Assembly (NCBI GenBank): GCA_041736675.1
Contig: JBGSTD010000007.1
Location: forward strand, 1 to 64,000
Direction of reading: 5' to 3'
Source of the DNA: Salaquimonas sp041736675
GTDB lineage: Bacteria > Pseudomonadota > Alphaproteobacteria > Rhizobiales > Rhizobiaceae
DNA length: 64,000 bases
This document shows positions 8,454 to 17,269 of this stretch, piece after piece. How positions within the stretch are numbered: position 1 is the stretch's first letter; each line of letters opens with the position of its first letter. The notes below the pieces were generated by a model. The model was not told where the DNA came from, searched no databases, and worked only from the letters and a program-made list of their open reading frames with translations. The position numbers were made by a program, and so were the translations under genes.

Positions 8454-8918
8454 TTAATGGCGCAGCATTTTTATGGATCTTCCCATGAAGGTGCCCGAAG
8501 CAACCCCGATCAGAGCAAGAAACAGACAAAGGAAGAGCGGAGCATTTACAGTACCCGGCGAAACACTCTTGATCACGCCCAGAACAAAATTGGAGAGAAA
8601 AAGAACCATCATCATTGAAAGGGTCATCCATTCCCCGCGTACCTGCGCAAAATTTCCACTTTTATTGATGATCCAGCGCCGCTGAAGTCCATAACCGATT
8701 ACCGATCCAGCGAGCCACGACATAACCCAGACCGGCCAGGAAAGCAGCGGAAAAGGCAGTCCACTTACTGTTACGGCAGACAGGATGCCAAGCAAAGGTA
8801 GAAAATAATACAACCAAATCGGCGATTTTCGGTCTTTTGCCGAGCGAAGTCCTACTGCGACCAGGACGATGAAGAGCGGCCAGACCCACAATGGCGTATT
8901 TGAAATGAAATTCTGCAT
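8454..8918 (-). CDS. Small integral membrane protein (DUF6622-like)
   Basis: 154 residues from the ATG at 8918 (MQNFISNTPLWVWPLF), with AAGGT upstream; the longer frame runs into the hydrolase gene and is rejected. There are four or five hydrophobic segments (about 8-24, 34-60, 66-78, 95-115, 122-142) and a basic C-terminal tail. The N-terminus 'PLWVWPLF...GLRSAKDRKSP' resembles the DUF6622 membrane family, but this is from memory and moderately sure. It is the last gene of an operon DUF2306 - alpha/beta hydrolase - this gene, facing a membrane LytTR regulator. Confidence 0.75.
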   Translation of the reverse strand: MQNFISNTPLWVWPLFIVLVAVGLRSAKDRKSPIWLYYFLPLLGILSAVTVSGLPFPLLSWPVWVMSWLAGSVIGYGLQRRWIINKSGNFAQVRGEWMTLSMMMVLFLSNFVLGVIKSVSPGTVNAPLFLCLFLALIGVASGTFMGRSIKMLRH

Positions 8919-8958
8919 TTGGTGATTACCTTGAGCCCGAATTGAGTTTTGCCCGTCT

Positions 8959-9972
8959 TTATTGATCAAGCCATTTGATGATTTCATCAGACGTCCTTGC
9001 GTCCGAGGTGAGGCCGATGTGACTTGCGCCTTCAATAAGCTGATACTGACCGGAGAGGGTATGCGCTGAGATTACCGATTGATACTTATCGGCAAAAAAC
9101 GCTTCGTCACCGATTCCCGCCAAAAGAAGAAAAGGACGGGTGAGTTTTTTCAGGTCAGCCTCATAATTGAAACGAGGCGCCATGCTTGTGTTGAGCGCAT
9201 ACGAATACTGCAGCGTTGCGGTTTTACCCAATGCGCCATCAAGAACCTGCTTCGGCATATTGAAGGCAATAACCGGAAGATGATTGAAAACAGTGACACC
9301 AACAGCGTTCAGCATCGACAAACCAATCAGACGCCGCGTTGCTGGAAATGCCCAGTTGCCTGAGTTTTGCCGAGTGGTCGGTGCGTCATATTTCAGGAAC
9401 GGCGCCATCAGAATGGCTCTGTCAACCAGCGATCCATATTTCCCGCCCATGAAACGGACAACAAAACCACCACCCGATGAATGTCCGCCAAGTACGATTT
9501 CCCTCTTGTCTTGGGAGACACTACCTTTTTGATTTTGCAGATGCTCAATCAAATCCGCGATGTCATCCTCATACTGCCCGACATAATCAATATCGCCGCG
9601 GATTTTGGGCGAAATGCCATGACCGCGCAAATCTGGCACGACTACGTCGCCTGTGCCCGAGGCGGCGATTTGTGATGCCATCATGTGAAACTGCATGCCG
9701 TGCCAGGCTGATCCGTGGATCAGGATGATCGTTCTGTTGGCAGGCTTTGACGCCGGGTAAATGCGAATGGGCAAACGGGTTTTGTCCCTCGCCAGGTAAC
9801 TGACTGGCTCTGGCATGGAAGAATAATCAGCACGGATAGCCTCATCAAAGTTCAACGATTTGGCATCATCACCATCGCCAGCTATTTTTGGACTTTGCGA
9901 AAAGGTAAGCGCGATCGCAATCAGGGTATAAATAACTGCTGAAACACCAATAAAAAAAAGAAACTTGATCAT
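8959..9972 (-). CDS. Membrane-anchored alpha/beta hydrolase (lysophospholipase-like)
   Basis: 337 residues from the ATG at 9972 (MIKFLFFIG); an upstream TTG at 10014 is less likely. One N-terminal hydrophobic segment (about 2-24) acts as anchor or uncleaved signal, placing the enzyme at the outer face of the inner membrane. The alpha/beta hydrolase fold shows the oxyanion LIHG, the nucleophile elbow GHSSG (Ser at about 165), an acidic residue in GIGDEAFF and the His in GASHIGL, so the triad is complete. Substrate unknown; lipid or ester hydrolysis is inferred from the family. It follows the DUF2306 gene by 38 bases. Confidence 0.85.
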   Translation of the reverse strand: MIKFLFFIGVSAVIYTLIAIALTFSQSPKIAGDGDDAKSLNFDEAIRADYSSMPEPVSYLARDKTRLPIRIYPASKPANRTIILIHGSAWHGMQFHMMASQIAASGTGDVVVPDLRGHGISPKIRGDIDYVGQYEDDIADLIEHLQNQKGSVSQDKREIVLGGHSSGGGFVVRFMGGKYGSLVDRAILMAPFLKYDAPTTRQNSGNWAFPATRRLIGLSMLNAVGVTVFNHLPVIAFNMPKQVLDGALGKTATLQYSYALNTSMAPRFNYEADLKKLTRPFLLLAGIGDEAFFADKYQSVISAHTLSGQYQLIEGASHIGLTSDARTSDEIIKWLDQ

Positions 9973-10010
9973 GTAAAAAAATTTCCAATGAAAGGAGTGG
10001 AGAAAGGAAT

Positions 10011-10505
10011 TCAAACCTGTTTTTGCATGAGAACGCTGAGGTATGTCCAGGCAACTACAGCAAGAGCAAGCAAGACAGCCAATTGCCAGACGGCCAGGAA
10101 TTCACCATTGGCACCGAAGAAAATTTCATGATTGAGCCGACCCGGCAAAAAGGTGAAGCCGCCGGCAATGATCATGCCCCCGAGATAGGTTCCCTTCATG
10201 ATGCGCTGATGTTTGATGATATCACGCCTTCTGGCTTCCATCACGGAAGCAAAAAGTCCGAATGGAACCAGTGCAGAGATAATATGGATCGGGCTGTAGT
10301 CACCCCAAAGTTTTATCTCGTGAATGAAAAATCCGCTCAGCGCCGTCACAAGCATCAAGCCGACCCAGACCCTGCCATTGATCTTGTGCCATTTTCCGCC
10401 CTTGCGCCGCCACAAAACGATGGCTCCAAGGACAAATGCCCCGACAGCTGCAAGCATGTGCAATTGAATTGCAGGGCTGGCGATTAACAAGGGTTCGATG
10501 TTCAT
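10011..10505 (-). CDS. DUF2306 family membrane protein
   Basis: 164 residues, with a GGAG ribosome site seven bases before the ATG at 10505. Four hydrophobic segments with conserved polar positions typical of DUF2306: HMLAAVGAFVLG, KGGKWHKINGRVW, then SPIHIISALVP and RRRDIIKHQRIMKGTYLGG. Function of the family is unknown; the regularly spaced His residues suggest a metal, haem or quinone site but that is speculation. First gene of a three-gene minus-strand operon and divergent from a LytTR regulator gene 86 bases away, a pairing I associate with this family. Confidence 0.85.
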   Translation of the reverse strand: MNIEPLLIASPAIQLHMLAAVGAFVLGAIVLWRRKGGKWHKINGRVWVGLMLVTALSGFFIHEIKLWGDYSPIHIISALVPFGLFASVMEARRRDIIKHQRIMKGTYLGGMIIAGGFTFLPGRLNHEIFFGANGEFLAVWQLAVLLALAVVAWTYLSVLMQKQV

Positions 10506-10591
10506 TTGTGTGCTCCGTCAATTCGCATGGGTCCAAAGACCGCCGCATTTTCGTATTTGATATTTCGATGAAGCAAAGGCATAAACGGGCA

Positions 10592-11464
10592 ATGGAAACG
10601 AACCAGCCAAACTACGTAAATTCAGCGGAAAACTTCGCCAATGAACCGCCGATGCAACTCACGCTTCGTGTAATGACGGCTGTTTATACAAATGCGCGGT
10701 TTTGGATTGGTGCTGTTGCAGTCATTGCTATCCTGACTGTGGCAGGCCCGTTCGATACGCTGAACGATATGGAATTTGCTCCGCGCCTGGTTTATTGGGC
10801 AACCATTGCTCTCGTCACCTGGCCGCTAGGCATGGCCTGTTCAATCTACTTCGGTATCCTTACCCATCAAAAAGGACTGCCTGAAATTGCGTCAAGAATT
10901 CTCGGCGGATTTATCGGCGGGTTGCCAATCGGCCTTTTTGTCTGGCTGTTGAACAAACTGTATTTCGGCACCGAAGTTGAATCATACGAAGATCTGGTTC
11001 GCCTGACTGGATATACGACTATCATTTCAGCTGCAGTCTCCCTGATCTATTTTCTCATCGCTGACAGCCCGCAACGTAACGCTATAAGTTCGCAACAATT
11101 TACAGGCAGCGCAGACTCAAGTCCGGAGGATGCTGTAATCATTCTGCCTGCTGCAGTTCCGTTTTTTGCCCGCTTGCCCTTGCAACTCGGCAAGGACCTG
11201 ATCTCCCTTCAGGCACAGGATCATTATATCAGGGCCACCACAACAAGGGGCAGCGAGATGATCCTTATGCGCCTTGCAGACGCGGAAACGGAACTGGAAA
11301 CGGTTCCAGGTGTACGAACACATCGTTCCTGGTGGGTATCAAAAAAACACATTGCCGAATTGAAGCGGGAGAATGAAAAACCGTTTCTCGTTCTGTCAGA
11401 TGGCTCAAAAGTTCCCGTCAGCCGAAGCTACCTCAAGGAAGTCAGGAAAATTCTTGGAGACTAG
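10592..11464 (+). CDS. Membrane-anchored LytTR-family transcriptional regulator
   Basis: 290 residues from the ATG at 10592 (METNQPNYVNS); an in-frame ATG at 10568 is the alternative, and neither ribosome site is strong. Four hydrophobic segments (about 35-52, 66-84, 98-118, 137-155) are followed by a linker and a C-terminal LytTR DNA-binding domain (about 190-290: LISLQAQDHYIRATTTRG, VPGVRTHRSWWVSKKHI, LVLSDGSKVPVSRSYLKEV). LytTR domains bind imperfect direct repeats. The membrane part suggests sensing of a membrane or periplasmic signal without a partner kinase. It very probably controls the divergent DUF2306 operon. Confidence 0.87.
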   Translation: METNQPNYVNSAENFANEPPMQLTLRVMTAVYTNARFWIGAVAVIAILTVAGPFDTLNDMEFAPRLVYWATIALVTWPLGMACSIYFGILTHQKGLPEIASRILGGFIGGLPIGLFVWLLNKLYFGTEVESYEDLVRLTGYTTIISAAVSLIYFLIADSPQRNAISSQQFTGSADSSPEDAVIILPAAVPFFARLPLQLGKDLISLQAQDHYIRATTTRGSEMILMRLADAETELETVPGVRTHRSWWVSKKHIAELKRENEKPFLVLSDGSKVPVSRSYLKEVRKILGD

Positions 11465-11696
11465 TCCGGTACCAGATTTTATCCCGCTGGATTTGCCCGA
11501 AATTTATACTGGCAAAAAATTTCGCCGATCAAATGGATAACTGGTGGAAACCATACTTATTACCAATTTTCGGGGTTACATCGTTTCATGTCTTACCCTA
11601 TAAGGCAGACTTAGCCATACAACTTTTAACGCTCTGCCGGACAGTTTTTGCTGCCCGGTTTTTCATGCAGGCCGCCTGCCAGATACGGATAAAACC

Positions 11697-14600
11697 ATGC
11701 CCAAACGTCAAGACATCGATTCCATTCTGATTATAGGCGCGGGCCCTATCATCATTGGCCAGGCATGTGAATTCGATTATTCCGGCACCCAGGCCTGCAA
11801 GGCGTTGAAAGCCGAAGGCTACCGGATCGTGCTGGTAAACTCCAACCCCGCAACGATCATGACCGATCCTGATCTTGCCCACGCAACCTATATAGAGCCG
11901 ATCACACCGGCCGTTGTTGCCAAGATCATCGAAAAGGAATGCACTGAGCGGCCGAATGACAAGCTTGTTCTGCTGCCAACCATGGGCGGACAAACGGCGC
12001 TAAACTGTGCCTTGTCGCTGAAACAGATGGGCATTCTCGATAAGTTCAATATTGAAATGATCGGCGCTGATGCAACAGCAATTGACAAGGCCGAGGACCG
12101 CAAGCTGTTTCGCGAGGCGATGCAGAAAATCGGCCTAGAAACGCCAAAATCAAAATTGGCAAATGCTACGGAAGTTAAAACCAAGGACAAGTTGATCCAT
12201 TCCGAGGAAATCGCAAAAATTTCGGCGCAGCATTCCAATCCAAAGGATCGCGAGGATGCCATCGAAGCTTTCGAGCGCGAATGGTCACAGGGTGAACTCG
12301 ACCGCAAGGAGCGTTACAAGGCCCATGCGCTCGCGATTGCTTCTGATGCCATGGCCGAAGTCGGCCTTCCTGCAATCATTCGCCCTTCCTTCACTCTTGG
12401 CGGCACAGGCGGCGGCATTGCCTACAACAAATCCGAGTTTTTCGAAATCGTCGAGAGCGGCCTTGATGCATCGCCAACCACCGAAGTGCTGATCGAGGAA
12501 TCCGTTCTTGGCTGGAAAGAATATGAGATGGAAGTTGTCCGAGACCGCGCTGACAATTGCATCATCATCTGTTCGATTGAAAACATTGACCCGATGGGCG
12601 TTCACACGGGCGATTCGATCACTGTTGCCCCTGCCCTCACCCTGACCGACAAAGAGTACCAGATCATGCGCGATGCATCGATTGCGGTATTGCGTGAAAT
12701 CGGCGTTGAAACTGGCGGCTCAAACGTCCAGTTTGCTGTCAATCCAAAAGACGGGCGTCTCGTCGTCATCGAAATGAACCCGCGCGTGTCGCGCTCGTCA
12801 GCCCTTGCCTCAAAAGCGACCGGCTTTCCGATTGCCAAGGTCGCGGCGCGTCTTGCAGTTGGCTACACGCTTGATGAACTCGACAACGATATCACCGGTG
12901 GCGCGACCCCGGCATCTTTCGAACCATCAATCGACTATGTTGTGACCAAAATCCCCCGCTTCACCTTCGAAAAGTTTCCGGGCGCTGAAACAACCCTGAC
13001 AACCGCGATGAAATCCGTCGGCGAAGTGATGGCGATCGGTCGCACCTTTTCCGAGTCGCTGCAAAAGGCGCTTCGTGGCCTTGAGACCGGCCTTACCGGC
13101 CTTGATGAAATCGAAATTCCTGGCCTTGGCAGCGGCGACGACAAGAACGCCATTTCCGCCGCACTTGGCACCCCAACTCCTGACCGGTTGCGCATGGTCG
13201 CCCAGGCATTCCGCGAAGGCTGGACCATCGACATGGTGCATCAGGCCTGCCGCATTGATCCATGGTTCCTGGAGCAGATCGAGGCGATCATCCACATGGA
13301 AGAACGCATCCGCGAACACGGCCTGCCACAGGATGCTGAAAACCTGCGCATGCTCAAGGGGATGGGCTTTTCCGACGCCCGCCTTGGCTCGCTTACCCGC
13401 AGCGACGCGAAGAAGGTTTCAAAACTGCGTCATGACCTGAATGTTCATCCGGTTTACAAACGCATCGACACCTGTGCGGCAGAGTTTGCCTCACCCACCG
13501 CCTACATGTACTCGACCTATGAAGTGCCTTTTGCGGGTGAACTGCGCTCGGAAGCAGAAATCTCGGACCGCAAGAAAGTCGTCATTCTCGGCGGCGGACC
13601 CAACCGTATTGGCCAGGGCATCGAGTTCGATTATTGCTGTTGCCATGCCGCATTCGCGCTCGCTGACGCGGGCTATGAATCGATCATGATCAACTGCAAC
13701 CCGGAAACGGTTTCCACCGATTATGATACTTCCGACCGTCTCTATTTTGAGCCGCTCACGGTTGAGGATGTTCTCGAAATCCTGACGCTTGAGCAATCCA
13801 ATGGCACACTCCATGGCGTCATTGTCCAGTTTGGCGGCCAGACACCGCTCAAACTTGCAAATGCCATCGAAGAGGCGGGAATTCCAATCCTCGGCACTTC
13901 ACCCGACGCCATTGATCTTGCCGAAGACCGTGACCGTTTCCAGAAACTGCTGCACAGGCTCGATTTGCGCCAGCCGAAAAACGGCATTGCCTATTCGGTT
14001 GAGCAGGCGCGCCTCGTCGCCGGAGAACTCGGCTTCCCGCTGGTGGTCCGCCCGTCTTATGTTCTGGGTGGCCGCGCCATGCAGATTATTCACGATGAAC
14101 AGGGATTGCAATCTTACCTGCTCGATACGGTTCCCGGCCTCGTGCCGGAAGAAATCAAGGCCCGCTATCCCAACGACAAGACAGGCCAGATCAACACCCT
14201 GCTGGGCAAAAACCCGCTTTTGTTTGACGGTTATCTGCCGAACGCCATCGAACTCGACGTTGACTGCCTGTCAGACGGCGTAAACTCGTTTGTTCCAGGC
14301 ATCATGGAGCACATCGAGGAAGCGGGCATCCACTCCGGCGACAGCGCCTGCTCGCTGCCTGTTCACACGCTCAGCAATGAAACCCTCGATGAACTCGAAC
14401 GCCAGACCAAGCTGCTCGCAAAAGAGCTGAAAATCGGCGGTCTGATGAACGTTCAATACGCCATCATGGACGGCGATATCTACATCATCGAGGTCAATCC
14501 GCGCGCCTCTCGAACCGTGCCGTTTGTCGCCAAGACGCTTGGCAGCCCTATTGCCAAGGTTGCCGCGCGCATCATGGCGGGCGAAACCATTGACGAAGCC

Positions 14601-15203
14601 TTCGCCCATTACGGCGGTAAGCCGAATGCCCGAAACCTCAAGCATATCGCGGTCAAGGAATCGGTCTTCCCGTTTGCCCGCTTCCCGGGTGTTGACACCC
14701 TGCTCGGGCCGGAAATGCGCTCGACCGGCGAAGTCATGGGCCTCGACACAACCTATGCCATGGCCTTTGCCAAAGCGCAGCTTGGAGCGGGAACCGAACT
14801 GCCGAAAAAAGGCACGGTGTTCTTCTCCATGAAGGGCGATGACAAGGGCCGCGTATTGCAATCAGCCATGGACCTGCAGGAAGCCGGGTTCACCATCCTC
14901 GCCACCGGTGGCACCCAGCGCTATTTTGCCGAACACGGCGTTGCCTGCGAGCGCATCAACAAGGTGCTTCAGGGCCGCCCGCATATCGAGGACGCTATCC
15001 GCAACCGTCAGGTTCAACTGGTGTTCAACACCACCGGCGGACAGAAAGCCGTGTCGGATTCAAAGTCCCTGCGCCGCGCCGCGCTGATGATGAAACTGCC
15101 CTATTTCACCACGGTCAGCGGCATCAACTCGGCCACCCAGGCCGTTCTCGCCCTCAAGGAAGGCAAGATGGAAGTGAGACCGTTGCAGAGCTATTTTGCG
15201 TGA
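11697..15203 (+). CDS. carB: Carbamoyl-phosphate synthase large subunit
   Basis: Synthesises carbamoyl phosphate from bicarbonate, ammonia (delivered by CarA) and two ATP. 1168 residues, slightly longer than the enterobacterial enzyme. Two homologous halves are visible: the first begins ILIIGAGPIIIGQACEFDYSG and the second VVILGGGPNRIGQGIEFDYCC near residue 625. Each has an ATP-grasp domain (RPSFTLGGTGGG and RPSYVLGGRAMQ). The C-terminal 150 residues form the methylglyoxal-synthase-like allosteric domain (GFTILATGGTQRYF). An insertion rich in charged residues (about 160-205) lengthens the first ATP-grasp domain. GC-rich codon use here exceeds that of neighbours, usual for a highly expressed core gene. 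Confidence 0.97.
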   Translation: MPKRQDIDSILIIGAGPIIIGQACEFDYSGTQACKALKAEGYRIVLVNSNPATIMTDPDLAHATYIEPITPAVVAKIIEKECTERPNDKLVLLPTMGGQTALNCALSLKQMGILDKFNIEMIGADATAIDKAEDRKLFREAMQKIGLETPKSKLANATEVKTKDKLIHSEEIAKISAQHSNPKDREDAIEAFEREWSQGELDRKERYKAHALAIASDAMAEVGLPAIIRPSFTLGGTGGGIAYNKSEFFEIVESGLDASPTTEVLIEESVLGWKEYEMEVVRDRADNCIIICSIENIDPMGVHTGDSITVAPALTLTDKEYQIMRDASIAVLREIGVETGGSNVQFAVNPKDGRLVVIEMNPRVSRSSALASKATGFPIAKVAARLAVGYTLDELDNDITGGATPASFEPSIDYVVTKIPRFTFEKFPGAETTLTTAMKSVGEVMAIGRTFSESLQKALRGLETGLTGLDEIEIPGLGSGDDKNAISAALGTPTPDRLRMVAQAFREGWTIDMVHQACRIDPWFLEQIEAIIHMEERIREHGLPQDAENLRMLKGMGFSDARLGSLTRSDAKKVSKLRHDLNVHPVYKRIDTCAAEFASPTAYMYSTYEVPFAGELRSEAEISDRKKVVILGGGPNRIGQGIEFDYCCCHAAFALADAGYESIMINCNPETVSTDYDTSDRLYFEPLTVEDVLEILTLEQSNGTLHGVIVQFGGQTPLKLANAIEEAGIPILGTSPDAIDLAEDRDRFQKLLHRLDLRQPKNGIAYSVEQARLVAGELGFPLVVRPSYVLGGRAMQIIHDEQGLQSYLLDTVPGLVPEEIKARYPNDKTGQINTLLGKNPLLFDGYLPNAIELDVDCLSDGVNSFVPGIMEHIEEAGIHSGDSACSLPVHTLSNETLDELERQTKLLAKELKIGGLMNVQYAIMDGDIYIIEVNPRASRTVPFVAKTLGSPIAKVAARIMAGETIDEAFAHYGGKPNARNLKHIAVKESVFPFARFPGVDTLLGPEMRSTGEVMGLDTTYAMAFAKAQLGAGTELPKKGTVFFSMKGDDKGRVLQSAMDLQEAGFTILATGGTQRYFAEHGVACERINKVLQGRPHIEDAIRNRQVQLVFNTTGGQKAVSDSKSLRRAALMMKLPYFTTVSGINSATQAVLALKEGKMEVRPLQSYFA

Positions 15204-15269
15204 GGCAGTGTAAATAGCTCCAAGAATGTTCACTCTGCAAACTCTGCAGCTCTGATAAGGGAAATTGCT

Positions 15270-15443
15270 GTGATATTTGTTCTTGTATTACCAAACGTGT
15301 TGCCAATTATTGCCGGTATTTGCCTAATCGGGGCTTTTAGACCCTCGAAGTTTTCTCGTTGGTTATTGGCAGCAACTGCAGCAGTGCTACTGGTGTTTTG
15401 GGTATGGTACCTTGGAACATTCATAGTGGGGGGGCTTTGGTGA
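15270..15443 (+). CDS. Tiny membrane protein, 57 residues
   Basis: An overlooked ORF starting GTG at 15270, with AAGGGA seven bases upstream, and ending TGA at 15443. The product has two hydrophobic helices (about 2-21, and 32-55 containing AATAAVLLVFWVWYLG) joined by a short basic loop FRPSKFSR, a classic small inner-membrane hairpin. It is in the same reading frame as carB, 66 bases after its stop, but no read-through is implied. No family recognised. The opposite-strand ORF in the same place is hydrophilic and has no ribosome site. Confidence 0.5.
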   Translation: MIFVLVLPNVLPIIAGICLIGAFRPSKFSRWLLAATAAVLLVFWVWYLGTFIVGGLW

Positions 15444-15496
15444 GCAGCATCAGCGACAGCATCTGCCGCTAAGCCGACCTCAACTTTCAGCCCCCC

Positions 15497-16372
15497 TTAC
15501 TCCGTCCCCACAAACTTCGCCAGTTTGCCCAGCGTCTGCAGCCCAAGTTCGATGGCGCCGAAGCCTTTTGCGCCCTGAAACTCGTCTGCCGTGGCAAAGA
15601 CCATGCCGAGGGTCACTTGCGTGCCTTCGCCGGTTTCCTCGAACGAGGCCCAGGCATCGGCATGCTTGGGTCCGTTCTCACCCCATAAAAGCTCGTAGCT
15701 GATGCGGGTTTCGGGCTGCACATCGCCATATTTGTGGTGGTTGGGATAAACCGTGCCGTCCGGCCCGATCATGTCGAAAACCCATTCCCCGCCGGAGCGA
15801 AGGTCAATCCGCGTCGTGCGGCAGGAGAACCCGTCCGGCCCCCACCATTGCGGCAGGGCTTCCGCGTTTAGCCACGCACCCCAGACCACAGAGCGTGGGG
15901 CCTTGATATTCCTTTGCAAGATCATCGTCCGCTCGGCAACCCCAGCCAGATTTTCAAGTCCCGCACCAAAACCTTCGCGGTAGCCTGCCTCCATGTCTTC
16001 AGCCAACGAAGAAAGCTGTACCGTCACAAGAAGTCGGCTTTCATCAACTGCACCTGAAAATTCCGCTGTCACAAGCGCCGCCGATTGTGTAGCGCCTTCA
16101 GAGGAAATCACCTCATAATTGACGCTGCGCATTGCGGGCAGCAATTCCAGCCAGCCGATATCACAATGAAAATCAGCTTGCCCTTCCACCTTGCAGATCG
16201 AGACCTCGCGCCCGCCAACGCGCGTATCCGCTTCCAGAAACTCGACTGTCACATCAGAATTGGGCGCTGCCCAGATTGTACGGGCGGAAGGCGCCGTCCA
16301 GGCCTGCCACAAGGTTGCCACCGGAGCGGCAACCACCCGCTCAAAGGTCAGTGTTGCAAAACGCCCGCTCAT
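15497..16372 (-). CDS. Tandem SRPBCC (AHSA1-type) domain protein
   Basis: 291 residues containing two successive START/Bet-v1-like SRPBCC domains of the AHSA1 group. Domain 1 spans about 4-145 (LTFERVVAAPVATLWQAWTA) and domain 2 about 148-291 (LQRNIKAPRSVVWGAWLNAE, PQWWGPDGFSCRT). The second has the canonical WWGP motif; the first has diverged (TIWAAPNSDV). Such proteins bind hydrophobic ligands or remain uncharacterised and are very often encoded with an ArsR regulator, as here. Start and stop overlap (ATGA) with the preceding SRPBCC gene, so translation is coupled. A fused pair is less common than two separate genes. Confidence 0.87.
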   Translation of the reverse strand: MSGRFATLTFERVVAAPVATLWQAWTAPSARTIWAAPNSDVTVEFLEADTRVGGREVSICKVEGQADFHCDIGWLELLPAMRSVNYEVISSEGATQSAALVTAEFSGAVDESRLLVTVQLSSLAEDMEAGYREGFGAGLENLAGVAERTMILQRNIKAPRSVVWGAWLNAEALPQWWGPDGFSCRTTRIDLRSGGEWVFDMIGPDGTVYPNHHKYGDVQPETRISYELLWGENGPKHADAWASFEETGEGTQVTLGMVFATADEFQGAKGFGAIELGLQTLGKLAKFVGTE

Positions 16373-16845
16373 TTCATCAGGCCTTTTGCATAGGCTTCAA
16401 GTTGGGTAACAACGGTGCCCCAGCCGTCATAAAAGCCCATGTCCTCGTGTGCCTTGCGCGAGTCGGGATTACGGTTGCGGGCAATCGCCGTGTAGATTGT
16501 GCCGCCGTCCGGTGCATCCGACAAAAGCAGGATCGCTGTCATGAACGGCTCTGCCGATGGCTTCCATCCTTCAGTATAAGTATCTGTGAATACCAGTTTT
16601 TCTTCCGGCACCACTTCGAGATAGACCCCCTTGTTGTCCATCTCGTTGCCTTCGACTTCAAACACCGTATTGAAGCGCCCGCCCACTTTGAGGTCAATTT
16701 CTACACCCGTCACCTTGTGCGGCGCGGGAATGAAAAAATGGGGAATGTGTTTTGGCGTTGTCCAGCATTCCCAGACCAGCTTTCGCGGCACGGCCAGCGT
16801 TCGGGTGAAATGCAGATCGGTTTCGGGATCAAGTTCGGGTTTCAT
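16369..16845 (-). CDS. SRPBCC (AHSA1-type) domain protein
   Basis: 158 residues, one SRPBCC domain: LHFTRTLAVPRKLVWECWTT near the start, PHFFIPAPHKV, then GGRFNTVFEVEGNEM, and the C-terminal helix GTVVTQLEAYAKGLMK. Probably a small-molecule binding or Aha1-like protein of unknown ligand. Middle gene of an ArsR-SRPBCC-SRPBCC operon with four-base overlaps at both ends (16842-16845 and 16369-16372). Confidence 0.88.
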   Translation of the reverse strand: MKPELDPETDLHFTRTLAVPRKLVWECWTTPKHIPHFFIPAPHKVTGVEIDLKVGGRFNTVFEVEGNEMDNKGVYLEVVPEEKLVFTDTYTEGWKPSAEPFMTAILLLSDAPDGGTIYTAIARNRNPDSRKAHEDMGFYDGWGTVVTQLEAYAKGLMK

Positions 16846-17198
16846 TTTGTCCGCTCCTTCATCAATTTGGTAACATAGTCATCCAGCCGGTCGAGCCGTG
16901 CTTCCCAGATCGCCCGCTGTTCATCGAGCCAGGTCCGCATCGGCACCAGGGCTTCAGGCACAATCGCGCAGGTGCGCACCCGTCCGTCCTTCGTCGTGGC
17001 AATCAATCCTACCTCTTCCAGAACCGACAAATGCCGCATGACGGTCGGCAGGCGTAGCCCCGTTGGACCGGCAAGTTCTGTGACCTGCTTCGGGCCTTCT
17101 GCCAGACGCGTCAGGATCGCCCGCCGGGTCGGGTCCGCCAGCGCATGGAAAAGTTGCGAAAGATCAGGGTCATGCTTAGCCATATGACTAACTATCAC
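16842..17198 (-). CDS. ArsR-family winged-helix repressor
   Basis: 118 residues with an ArsR/SmtB DNA-binding domain: LFHALADPTRRAILTRLAEG, LAGPTGLRLPTVMRHLSVLE (recognition helix) and the wing IATTKDGRVRTCAIV. No Cys pair typical of metal sensing is seen; this subgroup usually regulates linked SRPBCC genes. I chose the GTG at 17198 because AGAAGG lies five bases before it. The ATG at 17183 (MAKHDPD) would have its ribosome site 20 bases away. First gene of the operon. A long imperfect inverted repeat covers the start and upstream DNA, so autoregulation is likely. Confidence 0.88.
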   Translation of the reverse strand: MIVSHMAKHDPDLSQLFHALADPTRRAILTRLAEGPKQVTELAGPTGLRLPTVMRHLSVLEEVGLIATTKDGRVRTCAIVPEALVPMRTWLDEQRAIWEARLDRLDDYVTKLMKERTK

Positions 17199-17238
17199 AA
17201 ATACCTTCTTGCGTCAATATAAGTTAGCGATATGGCTA
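17177..17238. promoter_or_regulatory. Imperfect 17-bp inverted repeat at the arsR start, probable operator
   Basis: The arm at 17177-17193 (tagccatatgactaact) matches the reverse complement of 17222-17238 at 15 of 17 positions, with 28 bases between. The left arm covers the start region of the ArsR gene and the right arm the likely promoter zone. Position and symmetry suggest autorepression; unusually long spacing for one dimer, so two dimers or looping are possible. Confidence 0.5.
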
Positions 17239-17269
17239 AGTTTTGCATTTTGAAAGCAATGTAGTTTGT

